From Verrucomicrobiota bacterium (lineage in GTDB: Bacteria; Verrucomicrobiota; Verrucomicrobiia; Verrucomicrobiales; DEV007): DNA of 57,073 nt. Both the position numbers and the translations under genes were made by a program. Below the pieces are notes generated by a model. It saw nothing but the letters and a program-made list of their open reading frames with translations. It was not told where the DNA came from and did no database searches. Location of the stretch: the NCBI GenBank assembly GCA_002862135.1, contig PKCI01000218.1:1-57073 (forward strand). Direction: 5' to 3'. Shown here piece by piece: positions 34,824 through 43,466 of this stretch (the stretch's first letter is position 1; the number at the start of each line of letters is the position of its first letter).

Positions 34824-35117
34824 ATGACGTTGGAAGACTTTCTCAACTCCGTAAATAGCGACGAATCAGCCCCGGAAGACATCAGTCCGGAGTTGAGGGC
34901 GCTTTGGTTAACCAAGGCGGGACAGTGGGATGCCGCCCACGATATTGCCCAGGATATTCCCTCCAAGATGGGCTCATGGATTCACGGATTGCTTCACGCT
35001 ATCGAGGGTGATTTTGGGAATTCAGCCTATTGGTTTCATCGAGCCGGGGAGCCTACGATTACAGCTACCGGGATCGATGACGAGTGGGAGAGAATCGCCA
35101 GGGCAAATTTCTCATAA
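34824..35117 (+). CDS. Small conserved protein of unknown function
   Basis: A 97-residue soluble protein. The C-terminal half has the pattern LRALWLTKAGQWDAAHDIAQ, then SWIHGLLHAIEGDFGNSAYW and FHRAG. I recall this pattern from a widespread but unnamed bacterial family, resembling two short helical hairpins. The start at 34824 (MTLEDFLNSV) excludes a low-quality upstream frame overlapping yejF. It lies 33 bp before the pseudokinase-TPR gene. Confidence 0.75.
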   Translation: MTLEDFLNSVNSDESAPEDISPELRALWLTKAGQWDAAHDIAQDIPSKMGSWIHGLLHAIEGDFGNSAYWFHRAGEPTITATGIDDEWERIARANFS

Positions 35118-35150
35118 GGATTGGTGCTGGAATCCGTTTAAAGGGCGAAG

Positions 35151-37841
35151 ATGCAGCTGCCGGAATTACCTGGGTATCAGTATGAAGATCTCCTTGGGGA
35201 GGATCCCTACGGCTGGTCTTTTATGGCGTCGCACGAAAGCGGCGAGCGCAGGGTGGTGAAGGTTCTCAAATCCCAGGCGACTAATGAGTCGTTTTTGAAA
35301 CACTACCTCAAGATATTCAGTGATCGGGAATTTGCGATCCAGGGGACTGTGCAGGTATTCGACTATGGGATCGAGGGTCCTGATTCACTGACGGCAGTTG
35401 CGACTCCGTTTTTCGGATGGAAGAGCAAGGATAAGCGCTGGCAGGTCGCTTCGTTGAAGCGACTGCGGCAGTTCTTTCAGGGCGATCAGGCCGTTGAAGT
35501 GGTTGGTGATCTTGCCAGGAGCCTTTCAAACTCTCACTGTGAAGGTGTGTTTCACGGAGGCCTTCGACCCGCGAGCATTTTCGTGACCGGGGATTCGGGA
35601 GGGTTTCAAGATATCCTCATTGGAGACTTTGGGCAGGCCTTTCTGGGGAGGCTGCAGTATCTCGAAGCCGGTGATCTCATGTTTTATGTCAGCCCGGAAC
35701 AACTGGGTAACAGAGACCTCTCCAATGGACTCGGATTCAAGTGGGATGTCTACGCTTTTGGCGTCATCGCCTTCCAGATCCTGACCGGGCACCTTCCGCG
35801 CCTGGAGCGCCTGCAGCAACAGTGTGCCAAGCACCAGAAAGCTTTCAATGCGGCAGCGGCAATTTCCTATGGCGGGCTGACCCCTGCTTCGGAACATTTT
35901 CTAAATCAGCTCGAAAAAGAAAAGCCGGTTGAGTGGCCGGAAGGGGCTTCTGACGAACGCGGCATCGCTTTGCGTTCGATTATTGAGTCCTGCCTCGAGT
36001 TTGATGTTGAGGATCGGCCTGATTCCATGGTTGAGGTAAACGACGCCATTTGCCGAATCGGCGACAAAGCAGATAAGGACGCCGCTTCGAAGCCGGTGGT
36101 ACTGGCATCCGAGCCGACACCAGCTGAACGGGCTATAATTGCGCCTCCCGAGAAGGCAGCATCAACTGTGCCAGCGCTGGAGCCCGTCGTTGAGGGAGTG
36201 TTACGCGATCGTCCAGCGTCGATATGGCAGATGACGGCGGTTGTTGCGGTACTGTGCGTTATTCCGTTGAGTATTTTGGCGATTAAAAACTATCAGGAAC
36301 TGAAGTCGGTCCAAGCAGAGGCAACGATCAAGACCTCTGAGCTTCAGGCCAGCGTCGATGAAAAGGCTGAGGCGTACTTGAGGGAGCTGGCCAAAAACCG
36401 TGAAAGCTCTGAGCACTTGCAGTCTGAACTCAATGAAGTAGAAAACAGCCATAGCCGACTTCTCGGTGAAGCAAAGCTAGCCAGGCAGATTGTCCGTCAG
36501 ACACAGGAAAATGGAGACGAGTTCTTCCGAATCGTCTTGGACAACCGCGATACTGACGTTCCCGATTTTCGCGAGAAGCGTGCCGATGCCCTCATCTCAG
36601 GGCGGAAACACTACGAGAATCTGATCGAAGTCTACGGAGATGCTCCGGATTTTATGATATCGACTGCTAACGCTTTCTTCTACCTTGGTCGCATTTATCG
36701 CGAGATGGGTGAGTTTGGAAAGGCATTGGTAGTCTTCGGAGAAGCGGAGAGGCGCTACGTCGCCTTGCTAGAAGACAGTCGAACCGGGAGCGTGCAGTTC
36801 ATGAAAAACCTCGCGGTCGCGAAGCGGGCTCTCGGCCAGCTTTCCTACAACGACGGAAAGTATGCAATCGCCCGCCATCACTTCTCTGAATCTTCCCGTT
36901 ATTGGACGGAGGCAAGGTCGATGGATTCTAATTTGTCGACCGAGGCCGGGGTCAGCATTCATGAAAACTCGCTTTCCGTCGTCGAGTGCGAATATGCTAT
37001 CGGACGCCGCGATGCTGCCCTCGACGCGACGCGGTCGGTCGGGGTTCAGTTGTTGAAGTTCCAGGAATCGGATCCCGAAAACGATCGTGTCATTGGGGCT
37101 CTGGCCTATTCGTTTTCACTCGCCGGGCGGATTATGGAGGCAAAAGGCGAGACTGAACTGGCCACAGAAGCCTATCAACAATCTGCCGATCTCTATGCTC
37201 AGGCGGTGAAGCTCAATGCGGCCGTGGACGAGTACCAGCTGGGTCTTGGCAACAACCTCGCCCGGGTTGGTCTTCTCTCCCGAGACATGGACAAACTGAA
37301 AGGGGCTGTCGACATTCTTGGCCGGGTGGTGGTGCACAATCCTTTCGAGCCGTCTTACCAGAAGACCCTGGCCGATGTCTATGGTGTGCTGGCTCGCGAT
37401 CAGCGGGATGGGGGACGTCTCTCCAACGCGATCGAATTTGAACAGGAAGCCATTTCGATCCTGCAACCGATTGTCCGGGAGAACGGGCTTAAGACGCCTC
37501 CCGATGTGCTCTATTCCTACTCATTGAGACTGGCGCACCTAGCGGAACTGCTGGGGGACGGTGGTCAGTTTGACGAGTCTCGTCAGCCCCTAGGCGAGGC
37601 GATCAATGTTCTTGAGAAAATTTCGGAGCGCGACAACTCAGTTGCCTCATATCGCAGGGCTCTCGCCCGGGCCCGCGGCCTTGCCGGATTTGCCTGTCTT
37701 AAAGCAGGCAACAAGGCCGAAGCCAAACAACATCTCGAATTAGCCAAGGCGGAATGGGAATCCTACGTTCAGGCCAATCCCGATGATACGGATGCCGAGC
37801 AGGCTGTGAAGTGGACCGCCGACCAGTTGAGAGGCTTATAG
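35151..37841 (+). CDS. Pseudokinase-TPR membrane protein
   Basis: An 896-residue protein. Residues 8-300 are a Ser/Thr kinase fold: the VAIK-type lysine at residue 37 (RRVVKVLK), DFG intact at 159-161, and VSPEQLGNRD, YAFGVIAFQILTGHLPR. The catalytic loop at 135-142 is H-G-G-L-R-P-A-S: the HRD Asp is Gly and the Asn is Ser. The catalytic base is gone. A membrane helix follows at about 360-378, then a coiled coil (380-440) and then about 430 residues of TPR-like helical repeats (YLGRIYREMGEFGKALVVFG, LGNNLARVGLLSRDMDKL). In intact relatives the kinase is cytoplasmic and the TPR part is extracytoplasmic. Here it probably senses or scaffolds without phosphorylating. Confidence 0.87.
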   Translation: MQLPELPGYQYEDLLGEDPYGWSFMASHESGERRVVKVLKSQATNESFLKHYLKIFSDREFAIQGTVQVFDYGIEGPDSLTAVATPFFGWKSKDKRWQVASLKRLRQFFQGDQAVEVVGDLARSLSNSHCEGVFHGGLRPASIFVTGDSGGFQDILIGDFGQAFLGRLQYLEAGDLMFYVSPEQLGNRDLSNGLGFKWDVYAFGVIAFQILTGHLPRLERLQQQCAKHQKAFNAAAAISYGGLTPASEHFLNQLEKEKPVEWPEGASDERGIALRSIIESCLEFDVEDRPDSMVEVNDAICRIGDKADKDAASKPVVLASEPTPAERAIIAPPEKAASTVPALEPVVEGVLRDRPASIWQMTAVVAVLCVIPLSILAIKNYQELKSVQAEATIKTSELQASVDEKAEAYLRELAKNRESSEHLQSELNEVENSHSRLLGEAKLARQIVRQTQENGDEFFRIVLDNRDTDVPDFREKRADALISGRKHYENLIEVYGDAPDFMISTANAFFYLGRIYREMGEFGKALVVFGEAERRYVALLEDSRTGSVQFMKNLAVAKRALGQLSYNDGKYAIARHHFSESSRYWTEARSMDSNLSTEAGVSIHENSLSVVECEYAIGRRDAALDATRSVGVQLLKFQESDPENDRVIGALAYSFSLAGRIMEAKGETELATEAYQQSADLYAQAVKLNAAVDEYQLGLGNNLARVGLLSRDMDKLKGAVDILGRVVVHNPFEPSYQKTLADVYGVLARDQRDGGRLSNAIEFEQEAISILQPIVRENGLKTPPDVLYSYSLRLAHLAELLGDGGQFDESRQPLGEAINVLEKISERDNSVASYRRALARARGLAGFACLKAGNKAEAKQHLELAKAEWESYVQANPDDTDAEQAVKWTADQLRGL

Positions 37842-37888
37842 CAGATCGGCGGTTGATTTCCTGCCGACAAACGCTTGGTTGGCCCCCC

Positions 37889-38665
37889 ATGATCGAGACC
37901 GTTAAGATCGAAGACGTTAAGGATATCGCGAAACGTGCCGGCGACGAAGTCCTGGCCGTTTATGGCACGGAGTTTTCTGTTGATGTCAAAGAGGATACAT
38001 CACCGCTGACGGAAGCTGATCAGCGTTCTAATGATGTGATTGTTGAAGCTCTGAATCGCCTCTATCCGGATATTCCGGTGATCTCAGAGGAGAACAAGGC
38101 GGTTGAGTATTCCGAGCGAAAGCACTGGGACCAATTCTGGCTCGTTGATCCGCTCGACGGAACTAAGGAATTCATCAAGCGTAATGGAGAGTTCACGGTA
38201 AATATTGCCCTGGTAAAAGAGCAGATGCCGATTCTCGGCGTCGTCTACCAACCAGTGGGGGATCATCTTTACTGGGCTCAGGAGGGGCAGGGAGCCTGGA
38301 AGATCACGGGAGGGGGTGAAGCCTTCAAACTTGAAGGAGGCGAGCACTACTCTGCGAAGGACTCTGTCACTGTAGTGGCGAGCCGCTCCCATCTGACCGA
38401 TGAGGTGCAGGCTTTTGTCGATGCCCTCAAGGCGGAGGGCAAAGAGGTGGAATTCCTTTCAGCCGGCAGTTCGTTGAAACTCTGCTTGGTTGCGGAGGGC
38501 GGTGCCGATGTTTATCCGCGTCTCGGACCGACCATGGAGTGGGATACCGGGGCTGCTCACGCTGTTGCGCTGGAGTCTGGACGCCGTGTGATCAATCACG
38601 AAACCGGTGGTGATCTGGTTTACAATAAGGAGAACCTGCTCAATCCCTTCTTTATCGTGGAGTAG
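37889..38665 (+). CDS. cysQ: 3'(2'),5'-bisphosphate nucleotidase
   Basis: A 258-residue inositol-monophosphatase-superfamily enzyme that removes the 3'-phosphate from PAP, recycling the by-product of sulfate assimilation. The metal site is VISEENK, DPLDGTKEFIKRNGEFTVNI and the C-terminal WDTGAAHAVALESG. The FIKRNGEFTVNIAL block distinguishes CysQ from inositol phosphatases. The start at 37889 follows the preceding gene by 47 bp. A shared bidirectional terminator follows. Confidence 0.94.
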   Translation: MIETVKIEDVKDIAKRAGDEVLAVYGTEFSVDVKEDTSPLTEADQRSNDVIVEALNRLYPDIPVISEENKAVEYSERKHWDQFWLVDPLDGTKEFIKRNGEFTVNIALVKEQMPILGVVYQPVGDHLYWAQEGQGAWKITGGGEAFKLEGGEHYSAKDSVTVVASRSHLTDEVQAFVDALKAEGKEVEFLSAGSSLKLCLVAEGGADVYPRLGPTMEWDTGAAHAVALESGRRVINHETGGDLVYNKENLLNPFFIVE

Positions 38666-38691
38666 GATAACTCACTGTCTGAAAAACAAAA

Positions 38692-38722
38692 AGCACGTCC
38701 GGCGGGGACGTGCTCTGTTTTG
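38692..38722. terminator. Bidirectional terminator between cysQ and pseudopilin gene
   Basis: A perfect 9-bp stem (AGCACGTCC 38692-38700 with GGACGTGCT 38706-38714) has a 5-nt loop. The plus-strand side continues CTGTTTTG and the minus-strand side TTTTGTTTTTC. It should stop both convergent transcripts. Confidence 0.85.
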
Positions 38723-38746
38723 AATTGTTTTGTTCAGGGGAAAACC

Positions 38747-39361
38747 TTACCAAGTCGTGATGTTGTCGGAGGTGTCTTCTTCGTCCCCTGACTTACCGGA
38801 ACTCCAGATCAGGATGGATTCCGGAATATACTGAGATTCGGTTTTGTTGTCCCATTCGGGCTTCTCGACGCGGTTGTTGTAGTCGAGGTCGAGACGAAGG
38901 TAGTAGTAATCGAACCACGGATCCCAGAGCTCACCGCCGCCGTCTTCACTCATGCTGATCCCGCTCTTATACTTGCCACCTTCTCCCCGCTTACCCTGCT
39001 TACCGGAGTAGAAAGCAATGCGTCGGGGGTTTAAGCCGCCGCTCTCGGCTTCCTTGTCAGATCCAAGAAGAACATCCATGAGTTCATTGTCGGAACGCAG
39101 TTCCTCGGTTTCTTCGCGATCTCCTTTGACGGGATACTTACGATATTCGGTGAAGTAAGAGGAAATAGCTGCCTTCAGGTTGTAGGCGGTATTGGATGCA
39201 CGGGTAGATTCGGCTTTGCGCATCACGCCAGTAGCGGCTGGATACATCAGGCCAGCGAGAATTCCTATGATGGCGATCACAACAAGCAACTCCAGCAGCG
39301 TGAAGCCCGTGTAACGTTTTCGATTTGGTTTTCTGAGTGATTTTCTCATGTTTGCGGGCAT
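38747..39361 (-). CDS. Type II secretion / type IV pilin-like prepilin
   Basis: A 204-residue prepilin with a long basic leader (KSLRKPNRKRYTG) and the methylation/cleavage motif G|FTLLELLVVIAIIGILAG, with Glu at +5. It then has the helix of major pseudopilins and a soluble part with DPWFDYYYLRLDLDYN, a possible calcium site as in GspG-like proteins. It is a lone pseudopilin, outside the gsp operon further on, so it may be exported by it or by a separate pilus machine. An alternative start is ATG at 39349. Confidence 0.87.
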   Translation of the reverse strand: MPANMRKSLRKPNRKRYTGFTLLELLVVIAIIGILAGLMYPAATGVMRKAESTRASNTAYNLKAAISSYFTEYRKYPVKGDREETEELRSDNELMDVLLGSDKEAESGGLNPRRIAFYSGKQGKRGEGGKYKSGISMSEDGGGELWDPWFDYYYLRLDLDYNNRVEKPEWDNKTESQYIPESILIWSSGKSGDEEDTSDNITTW

Positions 39362-39489
39362 GTTTAGCGGGTTGACACCATGGTGACGAGTTCTTTTTTC
39401 TGAATTCTCGCTTCAATTATTGACAATACAATGTAAACACATGGCCAATCGGCGCGTCCAGCTAATTTGGTAGATTTTTTGACCACGGT

Positions 39490-41763
39490 TTGAAGAAGAA
39501 TTTTATCGAGACAATCCGAGCCCGAGTGAAGAAGCCGGACTACCAGCCGCTAAACAAATCCGAAATGGCCCGGGATCTTGGTGTGCCATCCGAGGAGCGG
39601 GCTGAATTTCGGGCGGCCCTGGTCGAATTGGAAGCCAAGGGGGAATTGGTGCGTGGCAAGAAGGCCCGCTATCGGGTTCCTGACCGGAATAGTGGCGGCG
39701 ATTTGATTCGGGGCCAACTTCGGATGTCAAACGATCGCAAGCGTCGAAGCGCGTTCTTTGTGCCCGAGGATCCGGCGAGCAGCCCTATCTTCCGGGACAT
39801 GGAACGCCCGCGCGTTTTTGTTCCGGGCCGTTTCACTTCGACGGCCCTCGACGGAGATACGGTCGATGTGAAGATTGAGCGGGGCGCGCCGCCGAAATGG
39901 CACAAGCATTCGCCGAAGCATCGTGCCCGGATGAATGACGACACGGAGTATATTCAGGCCCGTGTGGTGGAAGTCGTGGAACGCAGTGAGCGGCCCATTG
40001 TGGGTATTTACCATGGCAAGGGAGCCCGCGCTTCTGTCGCCCCGCAAGACGGTCGCCTGCCGGCCTCGTTCCGGCTTATGAGTATTTTACCTGAGGCAAA
40101 ACCGGGCGACATCGTCGTGGCTTCGTTTACGGAATGGAGTGATGTGTATCAGCCTCCCACGGCAGAAATGGTGAAGGTGTTAGGTCGTGAGGACGCTCCC
40201 GGAGTCGATATTCTTAAAATCATTCACCGATATGGACTGCCGCTCGAATTTCCTGAGACCGTCCTCGCCGAAGCCGACTTGATCGACGAGGTCGTATCAG
40301 AGGAAGAAATTGCGCGACGCGAGGACTGGCGTGAGCGCGAGGTATTCACGATCGACCCGGAGGATGCCAGGGATTTTGACGACGCCATCTGCGTGACGGA
40401 GAAACCGGACGGTCGCTGGGAACTGGCTGTTCATATTGCCGATGTGTCGCACTATGTGAAACCCGACTCCGTCTTGGACAAGGAAGCGCGGAAGCGCGGG
40501 AATAGTGTCTACCTGGCCGATCGCGTCATCCCGATGCTACCGGAGAAATTGAGCAACGGGGTCTGCAGTCTAAAGCCTTACGTTGAGAGACTCACTCATG
40601 CCGCGGTGATGGATTTCGACTCGTGCGGCAAAATGACAAAAACCCGTTTTGTTTCCGCCGTGATTCGAAGTCACCATCGCTACACTTATGAGCAGGCGTA
40701 CGAGCAGATGATGCTGACGGATGAAGAGGTCGAGGCGATTGAGGATGAGAAGCAGAAACAACTGACCATTCGTCTCAAGCGGGCCTGGGAACTGGGATCA
40801 CTGCTTCGCGAGCGAAGATATCAAAACGGAGCTCTCGATCTCGACTTCGCCGAGGTCCGGGTGGTGTTGGACGAAGGGGGCCGTGCCATCGGGGTGAAGC
40901 GCAGTGTTTACGATGAGAGTCACCAGTTGATCGAGGAATTCATGCTCGCCGCTAACGAGGCTGTGGCCTATGAAACGAGGAACGCTCCGGCCCCCTCAAT
41001 CTATCGGGTTCACGAAGATCCCGATCCGGGAAAGTTGGAGGAATTCGCCGATCTTGCCCGCAGTTTTGGGCATCGGATAGGGGATATGACCCATCGTCCG
41101 GAGCTTCAGAAGCTTCTTCAGAGCGTTAAGGGAAATGTTGAAGAACACAGCATCAAGGTGGCATTGCTGAGAAGCCTGCGACGGGCGGACTATCGTGCCG
41201 AACCAATGGGGCACTACGGATTGGCTAAGACGAACTACACTCACTTCACCAGTCCGATACGTCGATACGCCGACCTGGTGGTTCACCGGGTGTTGCGGCG
41301 GATTCTGTCGAAACGGGGAGAAGCCACGGCGCCCGATCTACCGGGACGCACGCCGACAGCGGCGGAAATGGGGGACATCTCCTACCGTATCTCCAGGACC
41401 GAACGCGTCGCTGCCGAAGCGGAAATGGAGACGCAACGTCTCAAGATGATCGAGTATCTCGAAAGCACCTGTCGCGAAGATCCTGACGCGGTTTTTGATG
41501 CCACTGTGTTGGAGGTGCGCCCGATCGGTGCCTTCGTCGAATTGAATGATCTCATGATCAAGGGGCTGATCCGAAAGGAAGATCTCTCGCCCCGCGATGA
41601 GTATTTTTTCGACCGCATCCACAAGCAGTTTAAGAGTCGCTGCAACGCGCCAACCCTTGCAGCGGGGCGAACGGTCTCTGTGCAACTTCTCCGGGTAAAC
41701 CACATCAAGGGCTTCATTGATTTCGTGCCGGTTGAGGCAGCTCCTGATTTCAGCCAGTGGTAG
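39490..41763 (+). CDS. rnr: Ribonuclease R
   Basis: A 757-residue 3'-5' exoribonuclease. It has an N-terminal winged-helix part (residues 1-65), cold-shock domains, and then a catalytic RNB domain of about 290-620: TIDPEDARDFDDAICV with the four metal-binding aspartates, HIADVSHYVKPDS, NSVYLADRVIPMLPEKLSNG and YTHFTSPIRRYADLVVHR. The C-terminal S1 domain (VLEVRPIGAFVELNDLMIKG) is at 635-720. It degrades structured RNA. It begins with a TTG start at 39490 (MKKNFIETIRA). Confidence 0.95.
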   Translation: MKKNFIETIRARVKKPDYQPLNKSEMARDLGVPSEERAEFRAALVELEAKGELVRGKKARYRVPDRNSGGDLIRGQLRMSNDRKRRSAFFVPEDPASSPIFRDMERPRVFVPGRFTSTALDGDTVDVKIERGAPPKWHKHSPKHRARMNDDTEYIQARVVEVVERSERPIVGIYHGKGARASVAPQDGRLPASFRLMSILPEAKPGDIVVASFTEWSDVYQPPTAEMVKVLGREDAPGVDILKIIHRYGLPLEFPETVLAEADLIDEVVSEEEIARREDWREREVFTIDPEDARDFDDAICVTEKPDGRWELAVHIADVSHYVKPDSVLDKEARKRGNSVYLADRVIPMLPEKLSNGVCSLKPYVERLTHAAVMDFDSCGKMTKTRFVSAVIRSHHRYTYEQAYEQMMLTDEEVEAIEDEKQKQLTIRLKRAWELGSLLRERRYQNGALDLDFAEVRVVLDEGGRAIGVKRSVYDESHQLIEEFMLAANEAVAYETRNAPAPSIYRVHEDPDPGKLEEFADLARSFGHRIGDMTHRPELQKLLQSVKGNVEEHSIKVALLRSLRRADYRAEPMGHYGLAKTNYTHFTSPIRRYADLVVHRVLRRILSKRGEATAPDLPGRTPTAAEMGDISYRISRTERVAAEAEMETQRLKMIEYLESTCREDPDAVFDATVLEVRPIGAFVELNDLMIKGLIRKEDLSPRDEYFFDRIHKQFKSRCNAPTLAAGRTVSVQLLRVNHIKGFIDFVPVEAAPDFSQW

Positions 41764-41877
41764 AAACGGAAATGATGGGGTTAATGGTGCTAACGAGTAA
41801 ACTTGCCAGTTACCTTCGGGCGTATTCAACGATGATGCTGGGCCTGAAAAGCATGAAAGGCTATACAACTTGTTCCA

Positions 41878-43341
41878 ATGCCCCCCTTTCCCTTCGACAA
41901 CACCTACGCGAAACTGCCGGACCTTTTTTTTCAGAGGGTGGACCCGCGTCCGGCCGGTTCTCCTGTCATGATTCAGTTCAACCGGGACCTTGCCGGGAAG
42001 TTAGGTTTGGACGTGGATGGCCTAGATTCCCCGGAAGGGCTGGAGTATTTCTCGGGTAACCGGATTCCAGAAGGGGCTGACCCTATCGCATTGGCTTATG
42101 CCGGGCACCAGTTCGGCGGGTTCTCACCGCAGCTTGGTGACGGGCGGGCTCTGTTACTCGGAGAAGTGGTCGGTCAGGACGGAGTCAGGCGTGATATTCA
42201 ATTAAAAGGTTCCGGGCCGACCCCGTTTTCGCGGCGTGGCGATGGGCTTTCTGCGCTGGGACCTGTCATCCGCGAGTATGTCTTGTCGGAAGCGATGGCT
42301 GCGCTCGGGGTTCCGACCACGCGGGCGCTTGCTGCTGTTGCAACGGGAGACAGGGTCGCGAGAGAAAGCATGCTCCCCGGAGGAGTCTTTACCCGCGTGG
42401 CCCAGTCCCATATCCGGATTGGAACCTTTCAATTTTTTGCCGCCCGGGGAGACTGGGGTAATGTCGGGGCCCTGGCGGACTACGCGATCGGTCGCCACTA
42501 TCCTGAGACCAGGGAGGCAGACAATCCGTATCTCGCTCTGCTCGCCGGCGTGATTGAAAAGCAGGCCAAGCTCATTGCTCACTGGATGCAGCTGGGATTC
42601 ATTCATGGTGTCATGAATACTGACAACATTAGTATCTCAGGCGAGACGATCGACTATGGTCCCTGCGCTTTCATGGATGCCTATCATCCTGCCAAAGTGT
42701 TCAGTTCGATCGACCAAAACGGGCGCTACGCGTATGCCCAACAGGGACCGATCGGGCACTGGAACCTGGTTCGTTTCGCAGAGACTTTGATTCCGCTGAT
42801 TGATAATGACCAGGAGAAGGCTATCGAATTAGCGGAGGGCGCCCTCGACCGATATCCGGAAATTCACGGTGAAGCGCTAAGGGCGCGGTATGCGGAGAAG
42901 ATAGGAATTGAGAGCAATTCCGAAAACGACTGGGAACTGGTTCAACAGTTGCTGTCGGCGATGGCAGCCGGGCGAGCTGATTTTACGCTCGTCTTCCGAC
43001 ACCTCAGTGGTGCCCTGGAGAGTGGTGACGATGAATTGGTGGAGAGCCTCTTTTCCGATTCCGGAGCCATCGTTTCCTGGATGAAGAGTTGGCGAGAGCG
43101 AATTCCTGAAGATGAGAGGGCAAACGCAGTTGCCCTTATGAGGCGGATCAATCCGGTCTTTATTCCCCGGAACCACCGGGTGGAGGAAGTCATTGCAGCG
43201 GCCTACCAAGGGGATTATAAGCCCTTTCGGAGCATCAATGCCGTGCTGCAAAATCCGTTCTTAGAACAGTCGCAATCTGTCGAATACGAACTGGCTCCGA
43301 ATCCCTCTGAAGTGGTTCAGTCTACTTTCTGCGGGACCTAG
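41878..43341 (+). CDS. selO: Protein adenylyltransferase SelO (YdiU/UPF0061)
   Basis: A 487-residue protein of the SelO family, pseudokinase-fold enzymes that AMPylate proteins. Conserved blocks include AYAGHQFGGFSPQLGDGRA, LKGSGPTPFSRRGDGLSALG, PTTRALAAVATG, VFTRVAQSHIRIGTFQFFA, HGVMNTDNISISGETIDYGP and FMDAYHPAKVFSSID. The C-terminus is TFCGT, with Cys three residues from the end, where animal SelO has selenocysteine and E. coli YdiU has Cys. The paired Cys in DYGPCAF is also present, so the redox disulfide seen in E. coli is probably conserved. No SECIS or in-frame UGA is seen. Confidence 0.93.
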   Translation: MPPFPFDNTYAKLPDLFFQRVDPRPAGSPVMIQFNRDLAGKLGLDVDGLDSPEGLEYFSGNRIPEGADPIALAYAGHQFGGFSPQLGDGRALLLGEVVGQDGVRRDIQLKGSGPTPFSRRGDGLSALGPVIREYVLSEAMAALGVPTTRALAAVATGDRVARESMLPGGVFTRVAQSHIRIGTFQFFAARGDWGNVGALADYAIGRHYPETREADNPYLALLAGVIEKQAKLIAHWMQLGFIHGVMNTDNISISGETIDYGPCAFMDAYHPAKVFSSIDQNGRYAYAQQGPIGHWNLVRFAETLIPLIDNDQEKAIELAEGALDRYPEIHGEALRARYAEKIGIESNSENDWELVQQLLSAMAAGRADFTLVFRHLSGALESGDDELVESLFSDSGAIVSWMKSWRERIPEDERANAVALMRRINPVFIPRNHRVEEVIAAAYQGDYKPFRSINAVLQNPFLEQSQSVEYELAPNPSEVVQSTFCGT

Positions 43342-43371
43342 TGGTGCTCAGGCTTTTGCGAATCCGCTTTG

Positions 43372-43394
43372 CGCCCTCGAGAGGTGGCGTTTTT
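43372..43394 (+). terminator. Probable intrinsic terminator after selO
   Basis: CGCCCT pairs with AGG-GGCG (one bulged base) around CGAG, followed by TTTTT. It lies 30 bp after the selO stop. Confidence 0.5.
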
Positions 43395-43466
43395 CGGGAT
43401 CGAATTTTTTGTGAAAAAGACAGGAAACGGCTGACATTTCATGGTGTTTGAAGTTTGATTCCACCG

